DNA of 64,000 nt, from contig JAHBVR010000011.1 of assembly GCA_019637395.1 (NCBI GenBank), forward strand, positions 186,001 through 250,000. Direction: 5' to 3'. Of this stretch, positions 24,628 through 32,757 are shown in pieces. Position 1 is the first letter of the stretch. Each line of letters opens with the position of its first letter. Position numbers and translations under genes: made by a program. Source of the DNA: Vulcanimicrobiota bacterium (GTDB taxonomy: Bacteria > Vulcanimicrobiota > Xenobia > Xenobiales > JADMJV01). The notes below the pieces were generated by a model. That model saw only the letters and a program-made list of their open reading frames with translations, ran no database searches and was not told the DNA's origin.

Positions 24628-26373
24628 ATGCTCAAAGGTGTAGAGCGCTACGCAAAATCCTTGCGCAAACGGGGGATTGGCTTGGTGGCGGTGATGAGCG
24701 CGCTGTCGGTGCTCAGTTTGTTCACCGGAGCCATTCTGCTGACGACGGTCAAGACGCTGGGAGCCGTGGCCGACGGCGAGTACTCCGACCGGGCGCGTTA
24801 CGCCGCCTACTCTGGAATCCAAAGCGCCCTGGAACAGCTCAACAATCCCAGGGATGCCACCCATCGCGGTCCCGGTTGGTCGCACGCTTACTACGATGGA
24901 GCCCCTTGCCCGGCCACCATCGATTCCGCTCGCGAAGACGTGCTGCAGATTATCTTTCCGAACAATCCCGATGTACAGGCTCTGGTGGTCGTCTACAACA
25001 ACTCCGAGTTTGTAACCGATCCGACTTACCGTAGCAGCACCGCCCCCGATGGTTCACCTATTCCTCCGGGCAGCATCTACATCAGCGCCACCGGGCTGGT
25101 CCAGGGTAAGAAGAAAATTCAGCTAACCTCCGTCAGCAGTTTGTTAGCCGCTTCCGGCTACCACTTTGACGAAGCCCTCTTCGCTAACGGCAAGCTGAAC
25201 CTCAAGTCTGGTTTAATCGATAGTTTTGACTCCACCATCACCACCGGTACCCCCGACGCGGCCATCTCCACCGCCGCTGACGATGCCGCCTACAGCGGTA
25301 TGGCTTACTTTTACCGTCCCTACCTGAATCAAACCGCGGGCCTGGCCAACAAGAGAGCCCCCATCGGCAGCAATGACAACAGCGACGGCGCCATTGAACT
25401 CGGCGATGCCGGTGACTTGATTGTCGATGGAGACGTCAAGACCGGCACGGGAGCCACCCCCGGCGCTATCAGCCAGGGGGCCACCACCCGCGTCACCGGC
25501 ACCCAGACCTACGGGAACAAACAGATTCCGCAGACCTTTATGCCGTCCGCCTCGACCGGCTACGTGACCCTGGAGCCTCCCACCACTCCCGGACCTCCGG
25601 CCCCCTTTAACCCGGGCAGCACCTGGAACCTCACCGCCGGGCAGACCTACTTCGTCAACGGCGACCTCTTGCTGGATGGAACCACCGTCAACGTGGACAC
25701 CAGCAGCCCTAACCCCACCACCATCTACGTCAAAAGCAAACTGGACATCAAGAACAGCTCCAGCTTGAACTGGGGCAAGAACCCCAAAATGCTACAAATC
25801 TACGTCATGGACGAAAATTCCGGAGACATCCGGATTCTCAACTCCAAAGGCTCTTTCCTGATGGCCGCCGGCGGCTCCACGGCGAAACTCGAAGACTCGG
25901 AAATCTTCGGATCCATCCAGGCCAAAGAAATCGAGGCGCACAACGCCAAGGTGCACTTTGACTCCACCCTGGAAAATACGGTGGTGGGCAAGGCCGACTT
26001 TACCAACACCAATACCTTCGGCGATACCAAATATGACTCGCCCACGGTCGACTGGGTGGTAGCCTCCAAGGTGCTTCCTCCTGCGGCCGCACCGGCACCG
26101 GCTCCCGCGCCGGCACCGGCTCCCGCGCCGGCACCGGCTCCTGCGCCCGCACCAGCGCCAGCTCCCGCGCCGGCGCCCGCTCCAGCTCCCGCGCCGGCGC
26201 CCGCGCCAGCGCCCGCGCCGGCGCCGGCGCCAGCGCCCGCGCCAGCACCCGCGCCGGCGCCCGCGCCCGCTCCGGCGCCAGCCCCCGCACCCGCGCCCGC
26301 GCCGGCTCCCGCCGGCGGCGGTTGTGGATGCGGCTGTGGCGGGTGTCTGATGGCGGCCACCGAGTGTGTCTGA
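24628..26373 (+). CDS. PilX-like surface protein with (Pro-Ala)n linker and Cys/Gly tail (cassette B)
   Basis: 581 residues from ATG 24628, 7 nt after GGAGGA. An N-terminal membrane segment (RGIGLVAVMSALSVLSLFTG) is followed by YAAYSGIQSAL, then a beta-rich body that aligns end to end with the cassette A protein (APDG..IP...IY, TYFVNGDL, SKGSFLMAAGG, EIFGSIQAKEI, KVHFDSTLEN). The C-terminus is a Pro-Ala repeat of about 75 residues and then GGGCGCGCGGC and a few more residues. The rigid linker and cysteine knot suggest that the end projects or is cross-linked. Its stop overlaps the next start by 8 bp. Confidence 0.82.
   Translation: MLKGVERYAKSLRKRGIGLVAVMSALSVLSLFTGAILLTTVKTLGAVADGEYSDRARYAAYSGIQSALEQLNNPRDATHRGPGWSHAYYDGAPCPATIDSAREDVLQIIFPNNPDVQALVVVYNNSEFVTDPTYRSSTAPDGSPIPPGSIYISATGLVQGKKKIQLTSVSSLLAASGYHFDEALFANGKLNLKSGLIDSFDSTITTGTPDAAISTAADDAAYSGMAYFYRPYLNQTAGLANKRAPIGSNDNSDGAIELGDAGDLIVDGDVKTGTGATPGAISQGATTRVTGTQTYGNKQIPQTFMPSASTGYVTLEPPTTPGPPAPFNPGSTWNLTAGQTYFVNGDLLLDGTTVNVDTSSPNPTTIYVKSKLDIKNSSSLNWGKNPKMLQIYVMDENSGDIRILNSKGSFLMAAGGSTAKLEDSEIFGSIQAKEIEAHNAKVHFDSTLENTVVGKADFTNTNTFGDTKYDSPTVDWVVASKVLPPAAAPAPAPAPAPAPAPAPAPAPAPAPAPAPAPAPAPAPAPAPAPAPAPAPAPAPAPAPAPAPAPAPAPAPAPAPAPAGGGCGCGCGGCLMAATECV
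26089..26313 (+). repeat. Pro-Ala dipeptide-encoding repeat
   Basis: About 225 bp of near-perfect alternating GCN-CCN codons inside the PilX-like gene, encoding an uninterrupted Ala-Pro repeat. Wobble bases vary (GCA, GCT, GCC, GCG; CCG, CCC, CCA), so it is not a pure nucleotide repeat, though it would still be prone to length change. Long stiff Pro-Ala linkers often span periplasm or project domains from a surface. Confidence 0.9.
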
Positions 26374-26821
26374 ACGGGCTTCCCTGATCCTGGCCCGATT
26401 GCGCGGGCACAACTTGCTGGAAGTGATCATCGCCAGCATGATCTTCTGCACGGCCATTCTGCTCTTTTTGGGGGTGTGGTCGAGCTTCTACTCGGCCCAG
26501 AGTCTGGGGCGAAATCGCCTGGCCGCGGCCAGCCTGGCTCGAGCCGTGCTCGAGCAGAAGATCGCGGCCGGATTCTATGCCTGTGAACCCCCGGCCAGCG
26601 ACCCCAATAACAATCCGGTGGACCAGGGGGAAGTCAACTCCATCAGTGAAATCCGCGGCAAGTCTATCGACTGCAACTTTCGCTACCTGTTTTACACCCT
26701 CGACAACCAACCGCCCCCCAACAACACTTTCCGCAAGCTGACCGTCAAAGTGATCTGGTCCGACTATGCGGGGGGAGACAAGACGCTGACCTATGAAACC
26801 CATCTTTACCGAACGAATTAG
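26366..26821 (+). CDS. Pseudopilin, GspI/PilV-like (cassette B)
   Basis: 151 residues from GTG 26366, overlapping the PilX-like gene by 8 bp. The leader RLRG is followed by HNLLEVIIASMIFCTAILL, with cleavage after glycine and Glu+5. The leader matches that of the cassette A homologue (9356-9799), including the unusual His at +1. The head contains Cys residues at FYACEPP and IDCNFR that may form a disulfide. It is followed, with a 29-bp overlap, by the PilW-like gene. Confidence 0.88.
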   Translation: MSERASLILARLRGHNLLEVIIASMIFCTAILLFLGVWSSFYSAQSLGRNRLAAASLARAVLEQKIAAGFYACEPPASDPNNNPVDQGEVNSISEIRGKSIDCNFRYLFYTLDNQPPPNNTFRKLTVKVIWSDYAGGDKTLTYETHLYRTN

Positions 26822-27503
26822 CGTCCGCCGTCCGCGCGCTATGACCTTGCTGGAAATCAGCGTCTCCACGGCGCTGATCAGCATTGTCTTCGTGGCCGTA
26901 TTCTTGATCATCGACAAAGGCATGCGTTTTTACCGCCTGAACACGGATGCCAACGAATGCCAGCGCGGCGTGCTGACCTTCCTGTCTCGCCTGAACAGCG
27001 CTCTCCAGAATAGCGCCCCTCAGTTCATTTTTATCGACTGCGCCAGTCCGCCGCCCTCCGGTTTCGGCACTTTCGCCAACAGTCGGGGAATCGCGTTTGC
27101 CAGCCCCTTTGATGCGGCCGGCAAAGCTCGCTTCGATACCGCCCGCCAGCTCTACTGGCAGGGTTACGGCTGCTTTTACCTGGACGACGACCGCAACCTG
27201 CGCTATCTGGCAAAATTCGCGACGCAGATGACCGACCCTAACGAAGAAACCATCAGCCCGCCCAGCCCGCAGGACGCCACTCCTCCGATTACGCCGGCAG
27301 CCTTTATCGGCACCAAACAGGGGGTTCTGCTGGCCAAGAACGTGACTGACCTGAACTTCGTCAGACATGATAAGGACGAAACCCTGTCCAACGGGCGCAA
27401 AACCAAGAAGCAGTTTTACGAAGTCACCATAGAATGCGGTAAGAAGGGCGACCCGCTCGGCTACTGGATCCAGCTCAAGTCCTCCTTCTTCCCACGCAAT
27501 TAA
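26793..27503 (+). CDS. Pseudopilin, GspJ/PilW-like (cassette B)
   Basis: 236 residues from ATG 26793. The leader ends RRPRA, with cleavage after Ala rather than Gly, before MTLLEISVSTALISIVFVAVF (Glu+5). The head has the FLSRLNSALQNS segment expected of PilW/GspJ and the C-terminal YWIQLKSSFFPRN, matching cassette A. Ala at -1 is tolerated by prepilin peptidases but less common. It ends 4 bp inside the converging histidine-rich membrane protein gene. Confidence 0.86.
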   Translation: MKPIFTERISVRRPRAMTLLEISVSTALISIVFVAVFLIIDKGMRFYRLNTDANECQRGVLTFLSRLNSALQNSAPQFIFIDCASPPPSGFGTFANSRGIAFASPFDAAGKARFDTARQLYWQGYGCFYLDDDRNLRYLAKFATQMTDPNEETISPPSPQDATPPITPAAFIGTKQGVLLAKNVTDLNFVRHDKDETLSNGRKTKKQFYEVTIECGKKGDPLGYWIQLKSSFFPRN

Positions 27504-28585
27504 TCGCTGAAAAGGGCGTTTCTCACCGTTTCGTCGTCGCGGACTCGCCAGAGCACGTTGTCCAAAAAATAATGATGAATGTTGATGAACAAGTTGGCGG
27601 CGATGAGAAAGAACGAAAAGCCGAAGGTGCGCACATTGTCAAAGACCTTGTCGAGGTTGCCCGGTACCAGTTCAAATGCCATCCAGCCGGAGAAACACAG
27701 ACCCAGCACCAGCATGGTGGCCCGCGTGGCCGATTCTCTCAGTGATGGTCGAACCCGTTCCACCCGATAGACGAAGGCCAGATATTGGAGCGAGTGAAAG
27801 AACGGGACCATGTAGAAGAAGTAGTCCGGTTGGCGAAAGCAGGGCGCGAACCACACCGCCATGGCCAGGTAGGGGATCCATAACGTGGGGTGGGGGCGAT
27901 GGCCGGCCTTCCAATTGCGGTAGAGCACCCGATAGAAAACCCAGGCCACGCCTAGAAAAAACACCGCTCGGAAGGCATAGTAGAAGCTAAAGGGCACCTG
28001 CCAGGTGGAGTAGGTCAATGACCAGAAACTGCCGGTCGGCGCCAGGTTGCTGTAGGCATAGTTGTACCACCAGATGGAAAGCAGGCTGTAGCGCACCGAC
28101 TCGCGCTGGACTCGGTCGAGCGGATAGCGGTCATAAGCCGCGTAGACCATCATGCAACCAAAGGCCTGCTTGCTGTAATGCCAGCCGACCGTGAAATACA
28201 TGAAGTTGATGGCCGCGCCCAACATCTTTTCGCACATCGGTTTGCTGCCCGGTTCGTTAGCGAACCAGTACGCCGCCACCAGAAAATTGATCAGCAGGCA
28301 GGGCGCCAGCACCGTTTGAAACCAGTGTTTTACGATGAAGGCCCGGCCTCGCCCGTAGGCCAGCCGGTAACTGGCCAAAAAGTGCGGATAGTTGACGAAC
28401 AGCGACATCATGGCCATGGTCACGGCCAGATTGCCGAACTGGTTGCTCACCCCGTAGAGATCGCGAAAGCCCGCTGCCAGGACCATGACCGCGTAAGCCA
28501 GCAAACTGGCTCCGCCCAGCAGCCAGAAATCGAAGGTTCGGGAAACCAGATGGTTAGCGCGCGGCGCGCCGGTGGCCGATGACAT
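27500..28585 (-). CDS. Histidine-rich polytopic membrane protein (copy 2)
   Basis: 361 residues, a paralogue of the protein at 21977-23068 along its whole length, with the same histidine sites (NYPHFLASYRLAYGRG, VGWHYSKQAFGCMMVY, PFFHSLQYLAFVYRVER, FINIHHYFLDNVLWRVRDD). About eight membrane segments. Both copies run on the minus strand and enclose the HTTM/pilin cassette as roughly 1.1-kb direct repeats 5.5 kb apart. The family is unknown to me; conservation of the histidines between copies argues for a functional metal site. Confidence 0.8.
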   Translation of the reverse strand: MSSATGAPRANHLVSRTFDFWLLGGASLLAYAVMVLAAGFRDLYGVSNQFGNLAVTMAMMSLFVNYPHFLASYRLAYGRGRAFIVKHWFQTVLAPCLLINFLVAAYWFANEPGSKPMCEKMLGAAINFMYFTVGWHYSKQAFGCMMVYAAYDRYPLDRVQRESVRYSLLSIWWYNYAYSNLAPTGSFWSLTYSTWQVPFSFYYAFRAVFFLGVAWVFYRVLYRNWKAGHRPHPTLWIPYLAMAVWFAPCFRQPDYFFYMVPFFHSLQYLAFVYRVERVRPSLRESATRATMLVLGLCFSGWMAFELVPGNLDKVFDNVRTFGFSFFLIAANLFINIHHYFLDNVLWRVRDDETVRNALFSD

Positions 28586-28620
28586 CTCCGCTAGCTTCGC
28601 GGATAGAGCCGAATTGCCTA

Positions 28621-29040
28621 TTAGCGGCCGGTGGAACCAAGGCCGCCGCGATCGGTGGGCTCCACTTTGCCTTCCACCAGCTCGACCTCCCAGACGCGGG
28701 CCAGCTTCATCTGCGCCACCCTGTCTCCCTCGGCCACTTCCCAGGTCTGGCCGGAAGCGTTGTGGACCAGCACCTTGACTTCCTGCCGGTAAAGATGGTC
28801 GATGGTCCCAAAATGGACCTCGATGCCGCGCTTGCCCAAACCGCTGCGCCCGCGAATCTGAATTTCCCAGCCCGGCTCGATCTGCATCAGCCAGCCCGTC
28901 CCCAGGGCCGCCCGTTCTCCCGGCAAGACGCGGTATGCCTCGGGTGCAAACAGGTCGAAACAGGCATCGCTGGGATTTGCCTTGCGGGGCGCAACCGCGC
29001 CGGGTTTCACCCGTTCTATGATCAGTCGAGTATCGGACAT
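28621..29040 (-). CDS. dut: dUTP diphosphatase (dUTPase)
   Basis: 139 residues from ATG 29040. The trimeric dUTPase motifs are visible: motif 1 SDACFDLFAPE, motif 2 RGRSGLGKRGI, motif 3 GTIDHLYRQEVKVLVHN, motif 4 GDRVAQMKLARV and the C-terminal arm RGGLGSTGR (motif 5). The enzyme hydrolyses dUTP to dUMP and pyrophosphate in the cytoplasm, keeping uracil out of DNA. Motif 3 reads HLYRQE where SDYRGE is usual, a modest variation. It diverges from the tolC gene, with 60 bp between starts. Confidence 0.93.
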   Translation of the reverse strand: MSDTRLIIERVKPGAVAPRKANPSDACFDLFAPEAYRVLPGERAALGTGWLMQIEPGWEIQIRGRSGLGKRGIEVHFGTIDHLYRQEVKVLVHNASGQTWEVAEGDRVAQMKLARVWEVELVEGKVEPTDRGGLGSTGR

Positions 29041-29100
29041 GAAGTTAACAACGCCCTGTCTGCAGGATTCGCTCGCACGAGGAGTAAGGCCAATTTCAGC

Positions 29101-30531
29101 ATGGTTCGTACGGCCCAATTTTCTCTTTTCCTGCTGCTGACGGCGGCAGCCTGGGGTCAGACACCGCCCCAACAATTGAATCCGCCCCCTCCCCCGGGCA
29201 CCCCACCCTCCCCCAAGGGCCAGGCCGCTCCAGTGGTGGCTCCGCCTAATTCCCCCGTGCCGCCCGCGCCGGTCACCGTACCGACCGCCGGTCTGCCGGC
29301 CCTGTCTCTGCCCGAGGCCGCCCTGACCGCCTTGCGCCATCACCCTGACTTGAAAATCTCCGATGCTCAGATCGACCAGGCGCAGGCCCAAATGCGCATT
29401 GCCTCGGCACCCTTTTACCCGACCATCCGCGGCAATGTCAGCTTCAATTACTCAGAAGCCCAGAACGCCGGCGTGGGCGGCCAGAGCGTGGTGCGCACCG
29501 GCGGGGTACGCAACTACAACACCGGTATCAACGCCAGCCAGCTGATCACCGACTTTGGCAAGACCCAGTCCAATCTGGACCTGGCCGGGGCCAATAAAGA
29601 CGCCGCCCTCTGGCAGCGCGGCGATGCCGTGCAGACCCTGTTGCTGCGCGTGGCCGAAAGCTATTTTACGGTGCTGCGCACCCATCAGGACGTGGAAATC
29701 AACCGGGAAAACGTGCGCAACGCCGAGGTCCAGGTGGGCCGCGCCAAAGGCTTCTACGAAGCGGGGACGCGCGCCCGCATCGAGGTTACCCGGGCCGAAT
29801 CGGATCTGGCCACCGCCCAGGTAGGGCTGATCGCCGCCGAAAACAGCGAGCAGAAGGCGGTAACCGCCTTCCTGACCTCGCTGGGCACCCCCGAGGCCGG
29901 TCCGGTGGGTTTGCTGGAGGCCAAATTGCTGCCGCCCGACTGGACGCGCGCTGAAGCCGTCAAAAAGGCGGCGGAAACCCGGCCCGACCTGCTGGCCGCC
30001 TTCGCCCGCGTGGAGGCGGCCGCCGCCCGGGTGCGCAACGCCGAGGCGCAGTATTATCCGAGCCTGAGCGCCAGCTACAGCTACGCCTGGTCGGAAGGCT
30101 ACTTTCCGCCCTCCCCCTACAACTGGAACGTGGGCATGGCCTTGAGCATCCCTATCCTCAACGAGCCGGCTCTGGGAGCGGGAATACAGTCAGCCGAGGC
30201 CCAACGAGTGCAGGCGGAGGGCAATCAGGAGCTGCTGGCTCTGCAAATCCAGCAACAGGCCACCGAGGCCTGGCTCAACCTGCAGGAAGCCCGTTCCCGC
30301 GCCCAGGCCGCCCAGGTTGCTCTGCGCAGCAACGAAGAGAACTATCGTCTGGCCAGCGAGCGCTATAACGTGGGGGTAGGCACTTCATTGGAAGTTTCCG
30401 ACGCCCAGCGCTTGCTCATTCAGGCTCGCTCTCAAGAGGTACAGGCCCGTTTTGACGTGCAATTGTCCATCGCGCGCCTGTACCGGCAGGCCGGTAGCCT
30501 CACTTTGGAGACTCTGCTGCCCACCAATTAG
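29101..30531 (+). CDS. TolC-family outer membrane channel
   Basis: 476 residues from ATG 29101, with a Sec signal peptide (SLFLLLTAAAWGQ) and a Pro-rich spacer of about 45 residues before the two TolC repeats. Repeats begin LSLPEAALTALRHHPDL and contain the long coiled-coil helices (NAEVQVGRAKGFYEAGTRARIEVTRAE; NEENYRLASERYNVGVGTSLEVSDAQR). Outer-membrane efflux proteins of this type form trimeric ducts for RND or type I systems. No membrane-fusion or pump gene is adjacent, so it may serve a pump encoded elsewhere. It is the strongest evidence for an outer membrane here. Confidence 0.93.
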   Translation: MVRTAQFSLFLLLTAAAWGQTPPQQLNPPPPPGTPPSPKGQAAPVVAPPNSPVPPAPVTVPTAGLPALSLPEAALTALRHHPDLKISDAQIDQAQAQMRIASAPFYPTIRGNVSFNYSEAQNAGVGGQSVVRTGGVRNYNTGINASQLITDFGKTQSNLDLAGANKDAALWQRGDAVQTLLLRVAESYFTVLRTHQDVEINRENVRNAEVQVGRAKGFYEAGTRARIEVTRAESDLATAQVGLIAAENSEQKAVTAFLTSLGTPEAGPVGLLEAKLLPPDWTRAEAVKKAAETRPDLLAAFARVEAAAARVRNAEAQYYPSLSASYSYAWSEGYFPPSPYNWNVGMALSIPILNEPALGAGIQSAEAQRVQAEGNQELLALQIQQQATEAWLNLQEARSRAQAAQVALRSNEENYRLASERYNVGVGTSLEVSDAQRLLIQARSQEVQARFDVQLSIARLYRQAGSLTLETLLPTN

Positions 30532-30605
30532 CAATTTGGCAATATCGAGTTCACAGCGGTCGCATAACTCTTACTACAGATAAATAGAGAAGAGGACCGG
30601 CCCCA

Positions 30606-32222
30606 GTGAACATCCAAGCCAATTCCGCTCAAAAAATCTTCCACTCCTTCGCGCTCAATCAGAGCAAGAAAGTCGCCGCCGAAGCTGCCGGCGATTCGGT
30701 CAGCCTGGGTAACCGGGAAGCCTACGTGGTCATGCCCCCCAAGGGCAATCAGTTGTTCAAGTCGGAAGGTCCCAGCGCCAAGTCGCTGGTGGAAGCCAGC
30801 GGCGCGGAGATTCACGAAGATCTCGGACTGGTGGGCGGCTACCTGGCCTCGCTCTCCCCCAAACAGGCCTCTGACCTGCAGAAACGCGGATTCCGTCTGG
30901 TCCCCGACAAGGTCGAAAACTTCCTGCCCCCCGATCCCGGCAGCCTCGACCTGGCTGAGGAAGAATCTGCGGAAGAAAAGAAGCCGGCCAAGCCGGCCGG
31001 CCCCTATATCCCCCGGGCCGAGATGACGGCTCCGCGCTTTGATTCGGAATTAACCCGCAAGTACACCGGTAAAGGGGTTACCATCGCCGTACTCGACACC
31101 GGCGTGCACCCCCACCCCGACTTCGACGGCCGCCTGCTCGGCCAGGTTGACTTCGTGCAGGGTCTGCCCATTGCTTATGACGACAACGGCCATGGCACCC
31201 ACGTCTCGGGCTGCGCCGCCGGCGACGGCACCATGAGCGAAGGTATCCACAAAGGCATGGCCAGCGAAGCCAACATCATCGGCGTCAAGGTGCTGGCCGG
31301 CTCGGGCAGCGGCCGCAACTCCGACATCATCAAAGGCATCGAATGGTGCATTGAGAACAAAGACGAACTGGGCATTCGCGTCATCAACATGTCGCTGGGT
31401 GGCCCCTCCTCCAAGGACTGGGAAAACGACCCCATCAACCAGGCTGTCAAGGCCGCACACGACGCCGGCCTGGTGGTGCTGGCCGCGGCCGGCAACGAAG
31501 GCCCGGGCCGCAAGACGGTGGGTTCGCCCGGCAACAGTCCCGATGCCATCACGGTGGGCGCCGCCGATGACAAGGACACCCCCGATCCCAGCGACGACAC
31601 CATGGCCGAATTCTCCAGCCGCGGTCCCACCAAAGACGGCCGTCCCAAGCCGGACATCGTCGCTCCCGGCGAGCACATCTTCGCGGCCCTGGCCCCCTCC
31701 ACCGACAAAATGAAGAGCGGCCTGGGCAACGGGGTGCTGCACAAGGCGCTGCTGGGCCTGGACAAAATGCCTTACGAAACGCTGGCGGCTCTGCCCAAGG
31801 AAACCTTCCAGGCCATGGGCCTGGGTGCGCGCACCATCGCCGCTTTCAAGGAAGATGAAAATACGGCTCAAGCCGAGTTCAACCGCCTGCTGGCCGCCAC
31901 CACCCGCACCGAAATCCACAAGAGCAAGGCCTATCAGGCCCTGCCCGGTACCTCTATGGCCACGCCCATCGCGGCCGGACTGGTGGCGGCTATGCTCCAG
32001 GCCAACCCGGACCTGTCGCCCGACCAGGTGAGCGAAATCCTCACCAGCACGGCCGACAAGCTGCCCGGTAAATGGGGCCCGAACTCCCAGGGCGCCGGCA
32101 TGATCGACCCCGACGAAGCTCTCACCAGGGCCCTGGAGACCAAAGGCAACCAGGCCGAGTTCATCGCCGCCCACGCCCCCAAACCCGAAGAACCCAAAGC
32201 CGAAGAAAAACCCGCAGCCTGA
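30606..32222 (+). CDS. Subtilisin-family serine protease without signal peptide
   Basis: 538 residues from GTG 30606, with AGAGGA at 30591-30596. The S8 triad is intact: Asp164 in AVLDTGVHPHPD, His199 in GHGTHVSG, Ser450 in GTSMATPIAAG, and the oxyanion Asn lies in AAGNEG. Residues about 50-120 resemble an I9-like prodomain. Between the IVAPGE strand and the catalytic serine there is an insert of about 75 residues (residues about 370-440), helical and unusual. No N-terminal signal is visible, so it is either cytoplasmic or exported by another route. The tail is Lys/Glu/Pro-rich. Confidence 0.93.
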   Translation: MNIQANSAQKIFHSFALNQSKKVAAEAAGDSVSLGNREAYVVMPPKGNQLFKSEGPSAKSLVEASGAEIHEDLGLVGGYLASLSPKQASDLQKRGFRLVPDKVENFLPPDPGSLDLAEEESAEEKKPAKPAGPYIPRAEMTAPRFDSELTRKYTGKGVTIAVLDTGVHPHPDFDGRLLGQVDFVQGLPIAYDDNGHGTHVSGCAAGDGTMSEGIHKGMASEANIIGVKVLAGSGSGRNSDIIKGIEWCIENKDELGIRVINMSLGGPSSKDWENDPINQAVKAAHDAGLVVLAAAGNEGPGRKTVGSPGNSPDAITVGAADDKDTPDPSDDTMAEFSSRGPTKDGRPKPDIVAPGEHIFAALAPSTDKMKSGLGNGVLHKALLGLDKMPYETLAALPKETFQAMGLGARTIAAFKEDENTAQAEFNRLLAATTRTEIHKSKAYQALPGTSMATPIAAGLVAAMLQANPDLSPDQVSEILTSTADKLPGKWGPNSQGAGMIDPDEALTRALETKGNQAEFIAAHAPKPEEPKAEEKPAA

Positions 32223-32229
32223 CGGGCAT

Positions 32230-32400
32230 TTGGTGTGCTCCCTCGTCGCAAGCGGCCGCTATCACCGCGTCGCCGAGGTTGTCAGGGCTCTACGGCGCAA
32301 GCTGCAAGCAGTTGTTGAGGCAGGGCTGGCGGACATTGCTGCGGGCCAAGTTCAAGCCTTCGATCCTGAGCGCGTCCTTTCCAAGGGAGAGGCTCGACGA
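32230..32400 (+). pseudogene. ParD-like antitoxin remnant
   Basis: The frame reads VASGRYHRVAEVVRALRRKL and then AGLADIAAGQVQAFDPERVL, which follows the C-terminal part of RHH antitoxins of the ParD/CC2985 type (V.SGRY...SEVVR.ALR). The N-terminal strand that contacts DNA is missing and no toxin gene follows. It lies in a 0.5-kb stretch with no other gene, and I take it as a decayed fragment. Confidence 0.55.
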
Positions 32401-32757
32401 TCCGCCCTGATTTTCCATCGGCGGCTTCCTGCGAACCGCAACCAACCAGGCTTAAACTCAACACGCTTCTGCGATTGAGGCCATGGTTGCGAATGCATAA
32501 GCTCAAAATGCTCAGCCGAACTTAAACTCAAGCTAGCCCCACACTGAGGGGTTTCTGGAGTTTCCAACTGTTCCTGAGCAGACGAAGCCGCGTGTCCATC
32601 CGTATCCAAACTGACTAGCCGCTTCCGGACAAATCGATACAAACCTATGCCTGAGTTTCGATTCGGGAGGTATCTTCAGTGAAGGCTCAGGCCAGACTCA
32701 GGGACCGATCAGCTTGGGGTTTTAAAATGAAATCGACCACGAAAGAGAGGTATCGAG
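32401..32757. other. Non-coding stretch before Ser-rich gene
   Basis: This interval holds no gene I can support. It has lower GC than the flanks, several stops in every frame and no clear repeat or terminator. The last 20 bases carry the ribosome-binding site (AGAGAGG) of the downstream Ser-rich gene. Confidence 0.5.

Noticed and set aside
26089-26313. Possible CRISPR-like array
   Set aside because: The repeat unit is a 6-bp codon pair inside a gene, with no spacers.
25792-26923. Gly-Ala and Arg-rich frames on the minus strand opposite the Pro-Ala repeat
   Set aside because: They result from reading the (CCN GCN) repeat backwards; no start or ribosome site.
31050-32174. 374-codon minus-strand frame opposite the subtilase
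   Set aside because: Composition is the mirror of the Ala/Gly/Asp-rich protease gene, and the catalytic motifs belong to the plus strand.
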